From contig NZ_WOSX01000002.1 in the NCBI RefSeq assembly GCF_011516735.1, positions 114,115 through 178,114 on the forward strand: DNA of 64,000 bases, read 5' to 3'. Below the pieces are notes generated by a model that did not search any database, was not told where the DNA came from, and was given only the letters and a program-made list of their open reading frames with translations. The position numbers and the translations under genes are program-made. Positions 18,262 to 27,368 of the stretch are shown here, in pieces. Origin of the DNA: Acetobacter fallax. GTDB taxonomy: Bacteria; Pseudomonadota; Alphaproteobacteria; Acetobacterales; Acetobacteraceae. Numbering within the stretch: the stretch's first letter is position 1; each line of letters begins with the position of its first letter.

Positions 18262-20640
18262 ATGCCGGCCTGGCGGCGCCAACCCGTCGCGAAGAAGCAC
18301 AGGCCGCGCGCACCACAACCGCCCACGGCAACCACACCGGAGCACAACCAGGGCCGCCCCGACCCCCATGAACACGTCCGCCACCACACGCCGCCGCCCG
18401 ACACGCCCATGACACCGCCCGACGCGCCAGCACCAGGTACGGAACAGTCCCGAAAACTACGGCTGATCCCGGCCAGCCACCACGCGCCAGGGCTGCCTCA
18501 GCCCCGCTCCCCCGGGCCACCCCCGGAAGAAGACGCCCGCTGGATTCAGCCCGGACAGAGCATCACCATCCACGGCCTCACCATCCGCGACGGCATGGTC
18601 TATGTCGGCGATTTTCTCGCCATCCTGCCCGGCACCGACTGGATGGCCCGTACGCCCGACGCCAGCCTCATCCGCCCCTCGCTCAAAGTCGCGCAGAAGC
18701 GCCCGAACCCCATTCCCGGAATGGGCTACTGGTCGTCCTACAGCACCATCACGCCCGACCAGCGCCTGATGTATCTGCACTGGCTCGCCAGCGGAAAATG
18801 CAACACGGATTTTGCCGCCGGTTACGCCTTTCTCTATTTCTACGGGCTGGAAAGGCGCCTGGTTCTCGACGCGCCCGCGCCGGAAGAAGAAGCACTCCTG
18901 CTCGCCGAAGTCGCCCGCCTCAAAGCCCTTTACCGCACCGATATCTCTTTTCAGAACGCCGCCACCGCGCTCCTCGATTTCACACAAATGCGGGACGCCC
19001 TGATCAGCCCCGAACGCCTCGAAAACTGGCGGCCCGATCTCCTCACCCTCAGCCAGGACATGCCCGCGGCCCTCAGAGTGAAACTCGGCCTTCACGTCCT
19101 CCAGGGAATCCCGCTCGATTTCGAACTCGCCATCGCCGCCACCCTCTTCCTCTCCCCCGCGCAGGGCGGCATCCGGCAGACCATCGCCACAACACGTGGC
19201 CGACCCGAATTCATCGCCCTCATGCGTGAACGATTTAACCGTGAATACCCCGAGGGTTTCCGGCTGAGAGACCGAAAATCCGGCCACCGGCCACTCACAT
19301 ACAATCCCGCCAGCCACAATGCGCCGCTGAGATTTGAAATCGACGGCCTCGACCACCTGCCCGACCCGGCAACACTCAACTGGACCAGGCTGACCGAACT
19401 CTGCGACAAAGCCCGTGACGATCTCACCCCCTTCGCCAGATCCGTCGGCACCGACCGCGAACGCGCCGATACGCTCGCCGCCATGCTCATCCTGCCGCCC
19501 GATTTCCCGGAAAGCGACGCCGTCCGCGATTTCACAGCCTGGCTGAACGGCCAGCCCGGCACGATGCCCGAAATCCCCGTCAGCGATCTCATCTTCCGCT
19601 GCCTCGGCGTCCGACCCGACACCCCCACCCTGAAACAGATCCGCGATGTCTCAGCCACGCTCGCTCACATGGGATACGGCATGGAACCGGACCCCGGTTT
19701 CGGCGGCAGAAAACCCGATAAAAACATCATCCTGTTCAGACAGGACACCACCGGCAGCACGGACGCATCCCCGGAGAAAACAGAAACCTTCGAGATAGCC
19801 TCAATCATTCTCGCAGCTCTCGGACCTGCCACCAGAGACCCGCAGCAGGCCGCCGCCCTGACCAGCAGCCTCACAGCCAGCCTCGCCCTGCGCCCCGACG
19901 AAGCGCGGCGCCTCACAGCCCGGCAGCGAACCCTCTCCCCGCGCGCCCAGACACTCACGCGCATCCGGGCCGCCACGGACGCCCTCCCGTCGTCGCAACA
20001 CAACACCCTCATCACCGCCGCCCTCGCCGCCGTCACCACACTCCCAGGCGATATCGACCCTGCTATGGTGGCAGCCCTCGAACACCTCTACGACGCCCTC
20101 GCGCTGGAACGACGCGATCTCTACACCGCCCTCCACCACGGCGCCGCCGCCGATGCCCCCCGCGCCTCAGACCCCGTCACCGTCGAACAGACCGAAGCCG
20201 CCGCGTCCGGCCACCCGATCCCGCCCGCATCCCCAACATCCGGCCCGGCCAGCTCCGACATCCTCATCGACATGACAAAGGTCCACACTCTCATTAAAGA
20301 AACCCGCGAGGTCGACACCCTCCTCGCCCGCATCTACGAAGACGAACCCGCAGAACCCGTAACCGAACCGCTCCCCGCCTCACAGGGCCAGAACCCCTTG
20401 CGATTCACCGGCCTGAATCCGGCCTGTTCCCGCCTGCTCGAAACCCTCGCCACCCAGGAAGAATGGACCCGCGACGCCTTCGAGACCTGCGCCCTCACCC
20501 TCGGCCTCATGCCCGACGGCGCCCTCGAAGCCATCAACGAATGGGCCTATGACACCTTCGACGAGGAGCTCATCGAAGACGGTGAGCCCCTGATCCTCAA
20601 TATGACGCTGCTCACCGACGCAGCGGGAGACGCATCATGA
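18262..20640 (+). CDS. sngA: TerB-domain protein SngA of a Shango-type defence system
   Basis: A 792-residue protein in the TerB_N / TerB_C family. After a Pro-rich, probably disordered N-terminus (residues 1-90), a TerB_N-type region begins at ARWIQPGQSITIHGLTIRDGMVYVG and includes the conserved W-x-x-Y-x-x-I-T-P-x-Q-R and YFYGLERR stretches. A Thr/Ala-rich middle and an acidic TerB_C-like end follow (from about residue 670, with FETCALTLGLMPDGALEAINEWAYDTFDEELIED). Its ATGA overlap with the ATPase gene and the TTGA overlap of the ATPase with the helicase match the SngA-SngB-SngC order of Shango, an anti-phage system. The start is uncertain: a downstream ATG at 18409 would remove 49 low-complexity residues, and neither has a good ribosome binding site. 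Confidence 0.8.
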   Translation: MPAWRRQPVAKKHRPRAPQPPTATTPEHNQGRPDPHEHVRHHTPPPDTPMTPPDAPAPGTEQSRKLRLIPASHHAPGLPQPRSPGPPPEEDARWIQPGQSITIHGLTIRDGMVYVGDFLAILPGTDWMARTPDASLIRPSLKVAQKRPNPIPGMGYWSSYSTITPDQRLMYLHWLASGKCNTDFAAGYAFLYFYGLERRLVLDAPAPEEEALLLAEVARLKALYRTDISFQNAATALLDFTQMRDALISPERLENWRPDLLTLSQDMPAALRVKLGLHVLQGIPLDFELAIAATLFLSPAQGGIRQTIATTRGRPEFIALMRERFNREYPEGFRLRDRKSGHRPLTYNPASHNAPLRFEIDGLDHLPDPATLNWTRLTELCDKARDDLTPFARSVGTDRERADTLAAMLILPPDFPESDAVRDFTAWLNGQPGTMPEIPVSDLIFRCLGVRPDTPTLKQIRDVSATLAHMGYGMEPDPGFGGRKPDKNIILFRQDTTGSTDASPEKTETFEIASIILAALGPATRDPQQAAALTSSLTASLALRPDEARRLTARQRTLSPRAQTLTRIRAATDALPSSQHNTLITAALAAVTTLPGDIDPAMVAALEHLYDALALERRDLYTALHHGAAADAPRASDPVTVEQTEAAASGHPIPPASPTSGPASSDILIDMTKVHTLIKETREVDTLLARIYEDEPAEPVTEPLPASQGQNPLRFTGLNPACSRLLETLATQEEWTRDAFETCALTLGLMPDGALEAINEWAYDTFDEELIEDGEPLILNMTLLTDAAGDAS

Positions 20641-22037
20641 CCACCCCCGCAACCCAAACCCCGAACAGCACCGCCAGAGCCGCAACCATCAAACCAAAAG
20701 ACCGCGACGGTGTCCTCCAGGCCCTCCGCGCCGGCGTCGTACCCCGCACCGGCGTCCAGCTCGTCCAGGTCGGCCGCGTCGGTGAAATCAGCCAGGTCGT
20801 GCAGGATATCGAACGCATCGCCGATCACGGCTCCGCCGTCCGCTTCATCATCGGCGATTACGGATCAGGGAAAACCTTCTTCCTCAACCTTGCCCGCTCC
20901 ATCGCTCTCCAGAGCAAACTCGTCGTCGTCAACGCCGACCTTTCGCCAGACCGCCGCATCCATGCCACCGGCGGCCAGGCCCGCAGCCTCTACGCCGAAC
21001 TCATGCGGAATATGGCCACCCGCACGAAACAGGATGGGGGCGCCCTGGCCAGCGTCGTCGAACGCTTCATCATGGACGCGAAATCCGCCGCCACCGCCTC
21101 CGGCCGCCCCGTCGCCACCATCATCCAGGAGCGCCTGCTCCCCATCCAGGAACTCGTCTCCGGCTACGATTTCGCAACCGTCATCGAACGCTACGCAAAC
21201 GCCTTCGAAACCGGAAACGAAATCATAAAAGCCGCCGCCCTGCGCTGGCTCCGGGGCGAATACAACCTGAAGACGGAAGCCCGCGACGCCCTCGGCGTCC
21301 GCTCCATCATCGATGACGCCTCCGTCTACGATTATTTCAAGGTCATGGGCCGTTTCGTCACCCTCGCAGGCTATGCCGGCTTCTTCATCATGCTCGATGA
21401 ATGCGTTAATCTTTTCAAACTCGTCAGCGCCCAGTCCCGAAACGCCAACTACGAGCAGATCCTCCGCATCGTTAACGACGTCCTCCAGGGAACAGCCGAA
21501 AGCTTCGGCGTCTATTTCGGCGGCACCCCCGAATTCCTCATGGATAGCCGCCGCGGCCTCTATTCCTACGAAGCCCTGCGCTCCCGCCTCGCCGAAAACA
21601 GCTTCGCCCGCAACGGCCTCGTCGATCTCTCCGGTCCCGTCATCCGCCTGCAAAGCCTGACCCCGGAAGACCTCTACATCCTGCTCGGCAAACTCCGGAA
21701 CGTCTTCGCCAGCGGCAACCCCGACGCCCACCTGGTCCCCGATGACGCCTTCAGCGCCTTCATGACCCATTGCAACCAGAAAATCGGCGACGCCTATTTC
21801 CGAACACCCCGTAACACCATCAAAGCCTTTCTCGATCTGCTCGCCATCCTCGAACAGAACCCCGGCACCGACTGGCGCAGCCTCATCGCACAGGCCGACA
21901 TCACCGCCGATCAGGCCCCGACAGGCGGCGACATCGATGACGAAGCCCCGACGCCCGCCACACAGCACCCCCTGAAAAACACGGATTCATCAGACGCAGG
22001 CTCGCCGGATGACGATCTGGAGAGCTTCCGGCTTTGA
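20637..22037 (+). CDS. sngB: P-loop ATPase SngB (DUF2791/BrxD-like)
   Basis: A 466-residue ATP-binding protein of the DUF2791 family, related to BREX BrxD. Walker A is GDYGSGKT (residues 73-80) and Walker B is FFIMLDE (249-255). Further family stretches are RRIHATGGQARSLYAELMRN, YAGFFIMLDECVNLFKL and YFGGTPEFLMDSRRGLYSYEALRSRL. The last 40 residues are acidic and probably disordered. It overlaps sngA (ATGA) and sngC (TTGA), so the three proteins are probably made in fixed ratio. Known Shango work assigns it the ATPase role; the trigger it senses is not evident from sequence. Confidence 0.88.
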   Translation: MTTPATQTPNSTARAATIKPKDRDGVLQALRAGVVPRTGVQLVQVGRVGEISQVVQDIERIADHGSAVRFIIGDYGSGKTFFLNLARSIALQSKLVVVNADLSPDRRIHATGGQARSLYAELMRNMATRTKQDGGALASVVERFIMDAKSAATASGRPVATIIQERLLPIQELVSGYDFATVIERYANAFETGNEIIKAAALRWLRGEYNLKTEARDALGVRSIIDDASVYDYFKVMGRFVTLAGYAGFFIMLDECVNLFKLVSAQSRNANYEQILRIVNDVLQGTAESFGVYFGGTPEFLMDSRRGLYSYEALRSRLAENSFARNGLVDLSGPVIRLQSLTPEDLYILLGKLRNVFASGNPDAHLVPDDAFSAFMTHCNQKIGDAYFRTPRNTIKAFLDLLAILEQNPGTDWRSLIAQADITADQAPTGGDIDDEAPTPATQHPLKNTDSSDAGSPDDDLESFRL

Positions 22038-24280
22038 CGGCGGAAACACCCTCCGCCGCAGGCAACTCAGCCTCATTCGACCTGCTGCACGAAACCGTCC
22101 GCCGCTGGCTCTGGCGCCAGGGATGGGGCGAACTCCGCGACATTCAGGAACGTTCCATTCCCTGCCTGCTGAAAGGGAACCGCGACCTCATCATCGCCGC
22201 CGGAACCGCCAGCGGAAAAACCGAAGCCGCCTTCCTGCCCATCGTCTCCCGCCTCGCCGAAAACGAACGCAAACCCGGCGGCGGCTTCGAATCCCTCTAC
22301 ATCAGCCCGCTCCGCGCCCTCATCAATGACCAGTTCAGCCGTATCGAAACCCTCTGCGAGGATCTCGATATTCCCGTCATCAAATGGCATGGTGACGTCG
22401 CCGCCAGCATCAAGAACCGCGCCCGCAAACGCCCCGAAGGCATCCTGCTGACAACACCGGAAAGCCTCGAAGCCATGCTCGTCCGGCACGGCAACGACGC
22501 CCCCCGCCTGTTCGGCAATCTCAGCACCATCGTCATCGACGAAATGCACGCCTTCATGAATACAGAACGCGGTCGTCAGCTTCAGTCACTGATGAACCGC
22601 ATCGAAATCGCCGCCGGCCATACCGTCACCCGCGTCGGCCTGTCCGCAACACTCGCCGACATGAAAATCGCCGCCGCTTTCCTGCGTCCCCTGAACCCCG
22701 ATACCGTGGACATCCTGGACACCACCTCCGGCACCCAGCCCGTGAAACTTCAGCTCCGCGGCATCATCGATTCCAGACCGCCCCGGAAAAACAGTAAAAC
22801 GGAAGCCGGAGAGGCCCCCGAAAACGTCGCCCGCGCCGCCATCACCCGGCACCTGTTCGAAACCTTGCGCGGCCACCGAAGCCTGATCTTCGCCAACTCG
22901 CGACAAAACGTCGAACTCTTCGCCACCACCCTCAACGAACGCTGCCAGGCCCTCGGCGTCCCCGAGGAATTCTTCGCCCATCACGGCAATCTCTCCCGTG
23001 AACACCGCGAAGAAGCCGAACGCCGCCTCAAAGAGGAACACCGCCCCGGCTCCATCGTCGCCACCACCACCCTCGAACTCGGCATCGACGTCGGCCATAT
23101 CGATTCCGTCGCCCAGATCGGCCCCGGTCACACCGTCTCCGGCATGCGCCAGCGCCTCGGACGCTCAGGCCGCCGCGCAGGCCAGTCCTCCGTGATGCGG
23201 ATCTACACGACCGAAATGCCGATAGACGAGCAGATCCACCCCATCGACGCCCTCCGCCCGCGCACAATCCAGACCATCGCCATGGTCAGCCTCATGCTCC
23301 GGCGCTGGAACGAACCGCCTCAGACCGGCCAGCTCCATCTCTCCACCCTGGTTCAGCAAATCCTCGCCCTGATCGCCCAGCACGGCGGACTGACCGCAAA
23401 ACAGGGCTGGCAACGCCTGGTCGAAAGCCGCGTCTTCCCCGAAATCGACCGCGCCCTCTACACCGCCGTCCTCAGACGCATGGGAGATCCCGAGGTCAGA
23501 CTGATCGAACAGGCCCCGGACGGCACGCTGCTCCCCGGCGAAGAAGGCGAACGCCTCATCAGCCACCGCAGCTTCTATGCCGTGTTCATGACACCCGAGG
23601 AATTCAAAGTCGTCACCGATCGTGGCCGCACACTCGGGGCCGTTCCGGTCGAAAATCCAATCCTTCCCGAACAGGTCATCATCTTCGCCGGCCGCCGCTG
23701 GCGCGTCCTTGAAATCGATACCTCCCGCCGGGAAATCCTCGTCACCCCCGCCCAGGGTGGCACACCTCCCACCTTCGGCGGCGACGGCCTCCCTCCCGCC
23801 GAAGGCGTCGTCGCCGAAATGCACCGTGTCTACAACAACATCACCATCCCGAAATTTCTCGACGAAACCGCCATCACCCTGCTGACCGAAGCCCGCGAAA
23901 CCTTCGACGCCCTCGGCCTGCGCCACAACAGCCTGTGCCACCACGGAGACCAGTTCCTGCTCTTCCCCTGGGCCGGCGACCGCGCCCAGCTCGCCCTCAT
24001 CCTCGCCCTCACCGCCCATGAAGTCTCCGCGACCTCGGACGGCATCGCCATCACCGTCCCGGCCGAAGACGAAGACGTCCTTCTCAAAGCCCTGAAAAAA
24101 CTCGCAGCCGCTCCGGCACCGGACCCCGTCGCCCTGGCCCGCCTCGTCCCGGACATGAAACGAGCCAAATACGACCAGTATCTCGGCAACGATCTCCTCG
24201 CCCGCTGCTACGCCAGCGACCGCATCGACGCGAGCCGCATCCCCGCCCTCGCCGCAGATCTGTTGCAACGCTGGCCCTGA
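22034..24280 (+). CDS. sngC: DEAD/DEAH helicase SngC (Lhr/BrxHI-like)
   Basis: A 748-residue superfamily 2 helicase. Motif I is GTASGKT (57-63), motif II DEMH (169-172), motif III LSAT (203-206) and motif VI QRLGRSGRR (373-381). The arrangement resembles Lhr and the BREX helicase BrxHI. The C-terminal about 300 residues form an accessory region (KVVTDRGRTLGAVP, FAGRRWRVLEID) like the winged-helix/beta-barrel part of Lhr proteins. Translation starts at a TTG inside the sngB stop (TTGA), and a start that rare supports coupling. As the third gene of the Shango-type operon it should act on nucleic acid during phage infection. Confidence 0.88.
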   Translation: MTAETPSAAGNSASFDLLHETVRRWLWRQGWGELRDIQERSIPCLLKGNRDLIIAAGTASGKTEAAFLPIVSRLAENERKPGGGFESLYISPLRALINDQFSRIETLCEDLDIPVIKWHGDVAASIKNRARKRPEGILLTTPESLEAMLVRHGNDAPRLFGNLSTIVIDEMHAFMNTERGRQLQSLMNRIEIAAGHTVTRVGLSATLADMKIAAAFLRPLNPDTVDILDTTSGTQPVKLQLRGIIDSRPPRKNSKTEAGEAPENVARAAITRHLFETLRGHRSLIFANSRQNVELFATTLNERCQALGVPEEFFAHHGNLSREHREEAERRLKEEHRPGSIVATTTLELGIDVGHIDSVAQIGPGHTVSGMRQRLGRSGRRAGQSSVMRIYTTEMPIDEQIHPIDALRPRTIQTIAMVSLMLRRWNEPPQTGQLHLSTLVQQILALIAQHGGLTAKQGWQRLVESRVFPEIDRALYTAVLRRMGDPEVRLIEQAPDGTLLPGEEGERLISHRSFYAVFMTPEEFKVVTDRGRTLGAVPVENPILPEQVIIFAGRRWRVLEIDTSRREILVTPAQGGTPPTFGGDGLPPAEGVVAEMHRVYNNITIPKFLDETAITLLTEARETFDALGLRHNSLCHHGDQFLLFPWAGDRAQLALILALTAHEVSATSDGIAITVPAEDEDVLLKALKKLAAAPAPDPVALARLVPDMKRAKYDQYLGNDLLARCYASDRIDASRIPALAADLLQRWP

Positions 24281-24409
24281 GCGACAGCGTCGGGGCGCTG
24301 TCCACAGACAAGCAGAGTGAAAGCCGGAAAGTGATACGGGTGCGGCCCACCCCCGGAAGGGGTCGCAGCCCCCTTCACCCCAATTTGTTAAAAGACTGCG
24401 ATTTGCAAA

Positions 24410-24852
24410 GGCTCTGTTATCGTTGCGTGCTGATCTGTCATTTTTCAACGGGTTAGCAGAAGATCGGGCTCTGCCCGAACCCGGCAGGGACCGTCACGCG
24501 AAGGCGTGCTGCGCACGACGGCCCCTGCACCCCGATTGATTCATAATAAAATGGTTTCCAAAGGTCTGTGACCTTTGGTGGGTTCCAGGGCAAAGCCCTG
24601 GGAAGGAACCAACACATTATACCAGAGGATCTGGCCTTTGACCTGTGTGAGACTGGCCGGTGCAGGACCGGGAAGTGAAGGACTGGCAGGGCTCTGCCCT
24701 GGAACCCGGCAAAGGCTCGCCTTTGCAAACCGTTTATGATCAGCAGGTCAGGGTGCAGGGGCCTGCGGTCCCTGCCGGGTCCGGGCTGAGCCCGGAGACT
24801 CTCATATCTACAGGTCAGTCTTCACAACCTCTGGTATAACGCTAACAGAACC
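24410..24852. repeat. Type A element interrupted by a type B element
   Basis: Left end GGCTCTGTTATCGTTGCGTG (24410-24429). The right end is split: AACACAT(TA) precedes the type B copy and (TA)ACGCTAACAGAACC follows it. An extra GTCACGCGAAGGCGTGCTG segment interrupts the core. The split right end shows that the type A copy was there first. Confidence 0.7.
24617..24839. repeat. Type B MITE-like element (complete, nested)
   Basis: A 223-bp element bounded by the perfect inverted repeat TTATACCAGAGG / CCTCTGGTATAA. Inside are CCTTTGACCTGTGTGAGACT, CAGGGCTCTGCCCTGG, AGGCTCGCCTTTGCAAACCG, the shared CAGGGGCCTGCGGTCCCTG hairpin, and CAGGTCAGTCTTCACAAC. It is flanked by TA on both sides. Confidence 0.75.
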
Positions 24853-24924
24853 TTTGCAGGGGTTCGGAACAGAGCCCCGCAAAACAGACCCGTTATGGGA
24901 ATCTTCCCTGCTTTTAAAGACACC

Positions 24925-25722
24925 TTACACATCCGTCCCCTGCCCGCCGCGAATGCCATGCATCGACACCGCCGCCAGCACCACCGCAAACAGCAGCAAA
25001 CACCGTCCGCCCAGCCATCCATAAAGAAACGCCCCGGCAATCCCACCAGCCGTAAACGCCAGAACAATGGACGTGTGCAGCAACAGCCGCCTCCTGGCCC
25101 GCGCCCGCTGCCCCGGATCGTCACCCCCCACTGAGTCCGCAAACTCAATCCCGATATCCGTCAGCATCCCCGTCATATGCGTGGTGCGAACCCGCGCATC
25201 GGAAATCCGCGTCACCGTCGCATTCTGCAAACCCATCAGAAAACTCAGACCATACGCCAGAATGGCCCCCCGCAGCACACCAGGCAGAAAGATGTCATCA
25301 AACCCAAGCACTGCAAGCAACACTGCTTCCAGCAAAATGCTCCACGCATAAATCGACACCAGCCGACGACGCCGTCCCGCATTGACGAGCACCGTCGCCA
25401 GAACCGCCCCGCACACAAAAGCCACCACAAGAGCGGCGCTTGCCGCAACAACGACAAAATTTCCTTCATGAAGCGCCGTCATCAGCGCCGAAAGATTCCC
25501 GGTCATATTCGCGGAATAATACCCGACCGCCAGAAACCCGGACGCATTCACCGCCCCGGCAACCGCCGCCAGCGTACACCCCAGAGCCTGGTCCGCCTCA
25601 AAGCTCCGCTGTGTCCCATCCGTCCTGAGCATCGAGACACTATCGCGCCAACCCGTCCCCCGAAGCAATGGCATGGTATCATCGATGGATTCCGGAAACC
25701 GCCAGTGGCCGGACAGCGTCAT
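24925..25722 (-). CDS. DUF1275 (YoaK-type) membrane protein
   Basis: A 265-residue inner membrane protein of the DUF1275 family, function unknown. About six hydrophobic helices are visible. The family signature GAVNASGFLAVGYYSANMTGNLSALMTAL lies in the first third, and LSFLMGLQNATVTRISDARVRTTHMTGMLTDIG is the second hallmark. The frame opens at an ATG with AGGAAAA about 13 nt upstream; later in-frame ATGs (25674, 25632) would remove only a polar lead-in. It is followed by repeats and preceded by the shared intergenic region with glyA. Confidence 0.8.
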   Translation of the reverse strand: MTLSGHWRFPESIDDTMPLLRGTGWRDSVSMLRTDGTQRSFEADQALGCTLAAVAGAVNASGFLAVGYYSANMTGNLSALMTALHEGNFVVVAASAALVVAFVCGAVLATVLVNAGRRRRLVSIYAWSILLEAVLLAVLGFDDIFLPGVLRGAILAYGLSFLMGLQNATVTRISDARVRTTHMTGMLTDIGIEFADSVGGDDPGQRARARRRLLLHTSIVLAFTAGGIAGAFLYGWLGGRCLLLFAVVLAAVSMHGIRGGQGTDV

Positions 25723-25772
25723 CCATCGTCACATTTTCCTAAAAGCCGTCACAGCCAGACGGCACAAAAAAA

Positions 25773-25800
25773 CGGCCGGACCCCACACAGGACCCGGCCG
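25773..25800 (-). terminator. Rho-independent terminator of glyA
   Basis: Inverted repeat CGGCCGG / CCGGCCG with a 14-nt loop. On the minus strand it is followed by a run of seven T. It lies about 55 nt after the glyA stop. Confidence 0.75.
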
Positions 25801-25854
25801 CTCCACACCCGAAAAGAACCAGCCCCGGAACCACCCGGCCCGGAGCCGCCACCC

Positions 25855-27141
25855 TCACTTATAAATCGGGAACTTCGCACACAGCGCCTTTACATGCTCA
25901 TGCACCGCGTTCTCAACCGCCGCATCGCCTTCACCACCGGAAGCCGCAAGCGCCGTCAGCACCTCGTCAATCATCTCGCCCACCGCACGGAACTCCGCCT
26001 CGCGGAACCCACGTGCCGTCGCCGCCGGACTGCCCAGACGAATGCCGGACGTCACCGCCGGCTTCTCCGGATCAAACGGAACAGCGTTCTTGTTCGCCGT
26101 AATCCCCGCCCGCTCCAGCGCCTTCTCGGCAATCTTGCCCGTCACCTTCTTCGGACGCAGATCCACCAGCAGCAGATGACTGTCCGTGCCACCCGTCACG
26201 AGATCGAATCCGCGCTCCACGAGAACCTCGCCCAGAACCTTCGCGTTCGCCGCAACAGCCTTCTGATACTCAGCAAACTCCGGACGCAGCGCCTCACCAA
26301 ACGCCACAGCCTTGCCCGCAATCACATGCATCAAAGGACCACCCTGCAAGCCAGGGAACACCGCCGAATTGATCTTCTTCGCCAGCGCCTCATCATTGGT
26401 CAGAATCAGACCACCACGCGGCCCGCGCAGCGTCTTGTGCGTCGTGCTCGTCACCACATCCGCATACGGAACCGGGCTCGGATACAGACCCGCCGCCACC
26501 AGACCGGCGAAATGCGCCATGTCCACCATCAGCTTCGCGCCAACCTCATCCGCAATCCTGCGGAACCGCGCAAAGTCGATCACCCGCGGATAGGCAGAGC
26601 TGCCGGCAACAATCAGCTTCGGCCTGTGCTCACGCGCCAGCACTTCCATCTCGTCATAGTCCAGCAGCCCGTCCTGACGACGCACGCCATACTGAACCGC
26701 ATTGAACCACTTGCCCGAATAGTTCGGCGCCGCGCCATGCGTCAGATGCCCGCCCGCCGCAAGACTCATGCCCAGAACCGTGTCACCCGGCGACACAATC
26801 GCCATGAACGCCGCCTGATTGGCATTCGCGCCGGAATGAGGCTGTACATTGGCAAAGCCCACGCCGAAAATCTGCTTCACGCGCTCAATCGCGAGAACCT
26901 CGACCTTATCGACATCCACACAGCCGCCATAATAACGACGCCCCGGATACCCCTCGGCATATTTGTTGGTCAGAACACTGCCCTGAGCCTCAAGAACGGC
27001 CAGCGACGCCATGTTCTCACTGGCGATCAGCTCAATGCCATCCTGCTGGCGAACCAGCTCCTCCCCGATCGCAGAGGCGACTTCCGCATCAACCTCACTG
27101 AGGGGGGCCCGAAAAAAACGATGCAGATCCGTCTCGCTCAC
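25855..27141 (-). CDS. glyA: Serine hydroxymethyltransferase
   Basis: A 428-residue PLP enzyme that interconverts serine plus tetrahydrofolate with glycine plus methylene-tetrahydrofolate, the main one-carbon source. Conserved blocks include [38 protein letters not shown], the PLP-Lys loop [17 protein letters not shown] (Schiff-base Lys in TTHKT), and [12 protein letters not shown] prefer the GTG start (AGGG 10 nt upstream) over the TTG two codons earlier, because it gives the family-like start SETDLHRFF. It is transcribed divergently from the amino acid permease. Confidence 0.95.
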   Translation of the reverse strand: MSETDLHRFFRAPLSEVDAEVASAIGEELVRQQDGIELIASENMASLAVLEAQGSVLTNKYAEGYPGRRYYGGCVDVDKVEVLAIERVKQIFGVGFANVQPHSGANANQAAFMAIVSPGDTVLGMSLAAGGHLTHGAAPNYSGKWFNAVQYGVRRQDGLLDYDEMEVLAREHRPKLIVAGSSAYPRVIDFARFRRIADEVGAKLMVDMAHFAGLVAAGLYPSPVPYADVVTSTTHKTLRGPRGGLILTNDEALAKKINSAVFPGLQGGPLMHVIAGKAVAFGEALRPEFAEYQKAVAANAKVLGEVLVERGFDLVTGGTDSHLLLVDLRPKKVTGKIAEKALERAGITANKNAVPFDPEKPAVTSGIRLGSPAATARGFREAEFRAVGEMIDEVLTALAASGGEGDAAVENAVHEHVKALCAKFPIYK

Positions 27142-27368
27142 TTGCAAAATCCCTGTTTCGAGCTTCAGCCACGCAGCAAGGCCCGCAAATCAGCCAGGGC
27201 ACCTCTTGCCGACGGCCCGCTTGTAGCCCTTTCATGCAGGGAAAACTACCGCATAACCGACCGAAAACAACGCCCCCCGCGACAGACAGACCCACAGCGG
27301 CTATTCACCCCCGCAACAAACACATCGTAACAAACACCCCGAAACACACATCCGGAGACTCCGCCTCC

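Larger units (their letters stand above)
24281..24924. other. Intergenic region filled with nested repeats
   Basis: No gene. It holds a core fragment (about 24335-24400), a type A element from 24410, and a type B element inserted in it. The last about 70 bp before the DUF1275 gene are non-repetitive. Confidence 0.7.

Noticed and set aside
18262..24280. BREX system
   Set aside because: The ATPase and helicase resemble BrxD and BrxHI, but no PglZ, BrxC, PglX or BrxL gene is present, and the TerB protein fits Shango.
25177..27330. Long plus-strand open frame opposite glyA and DUF1275
   Set aside because: It is Arg/His/Pro-rich, lacks a ribosome binding site, and lies antisense to genes with clear family motifs. 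It is a by-product of the GC-rich third codon positions.
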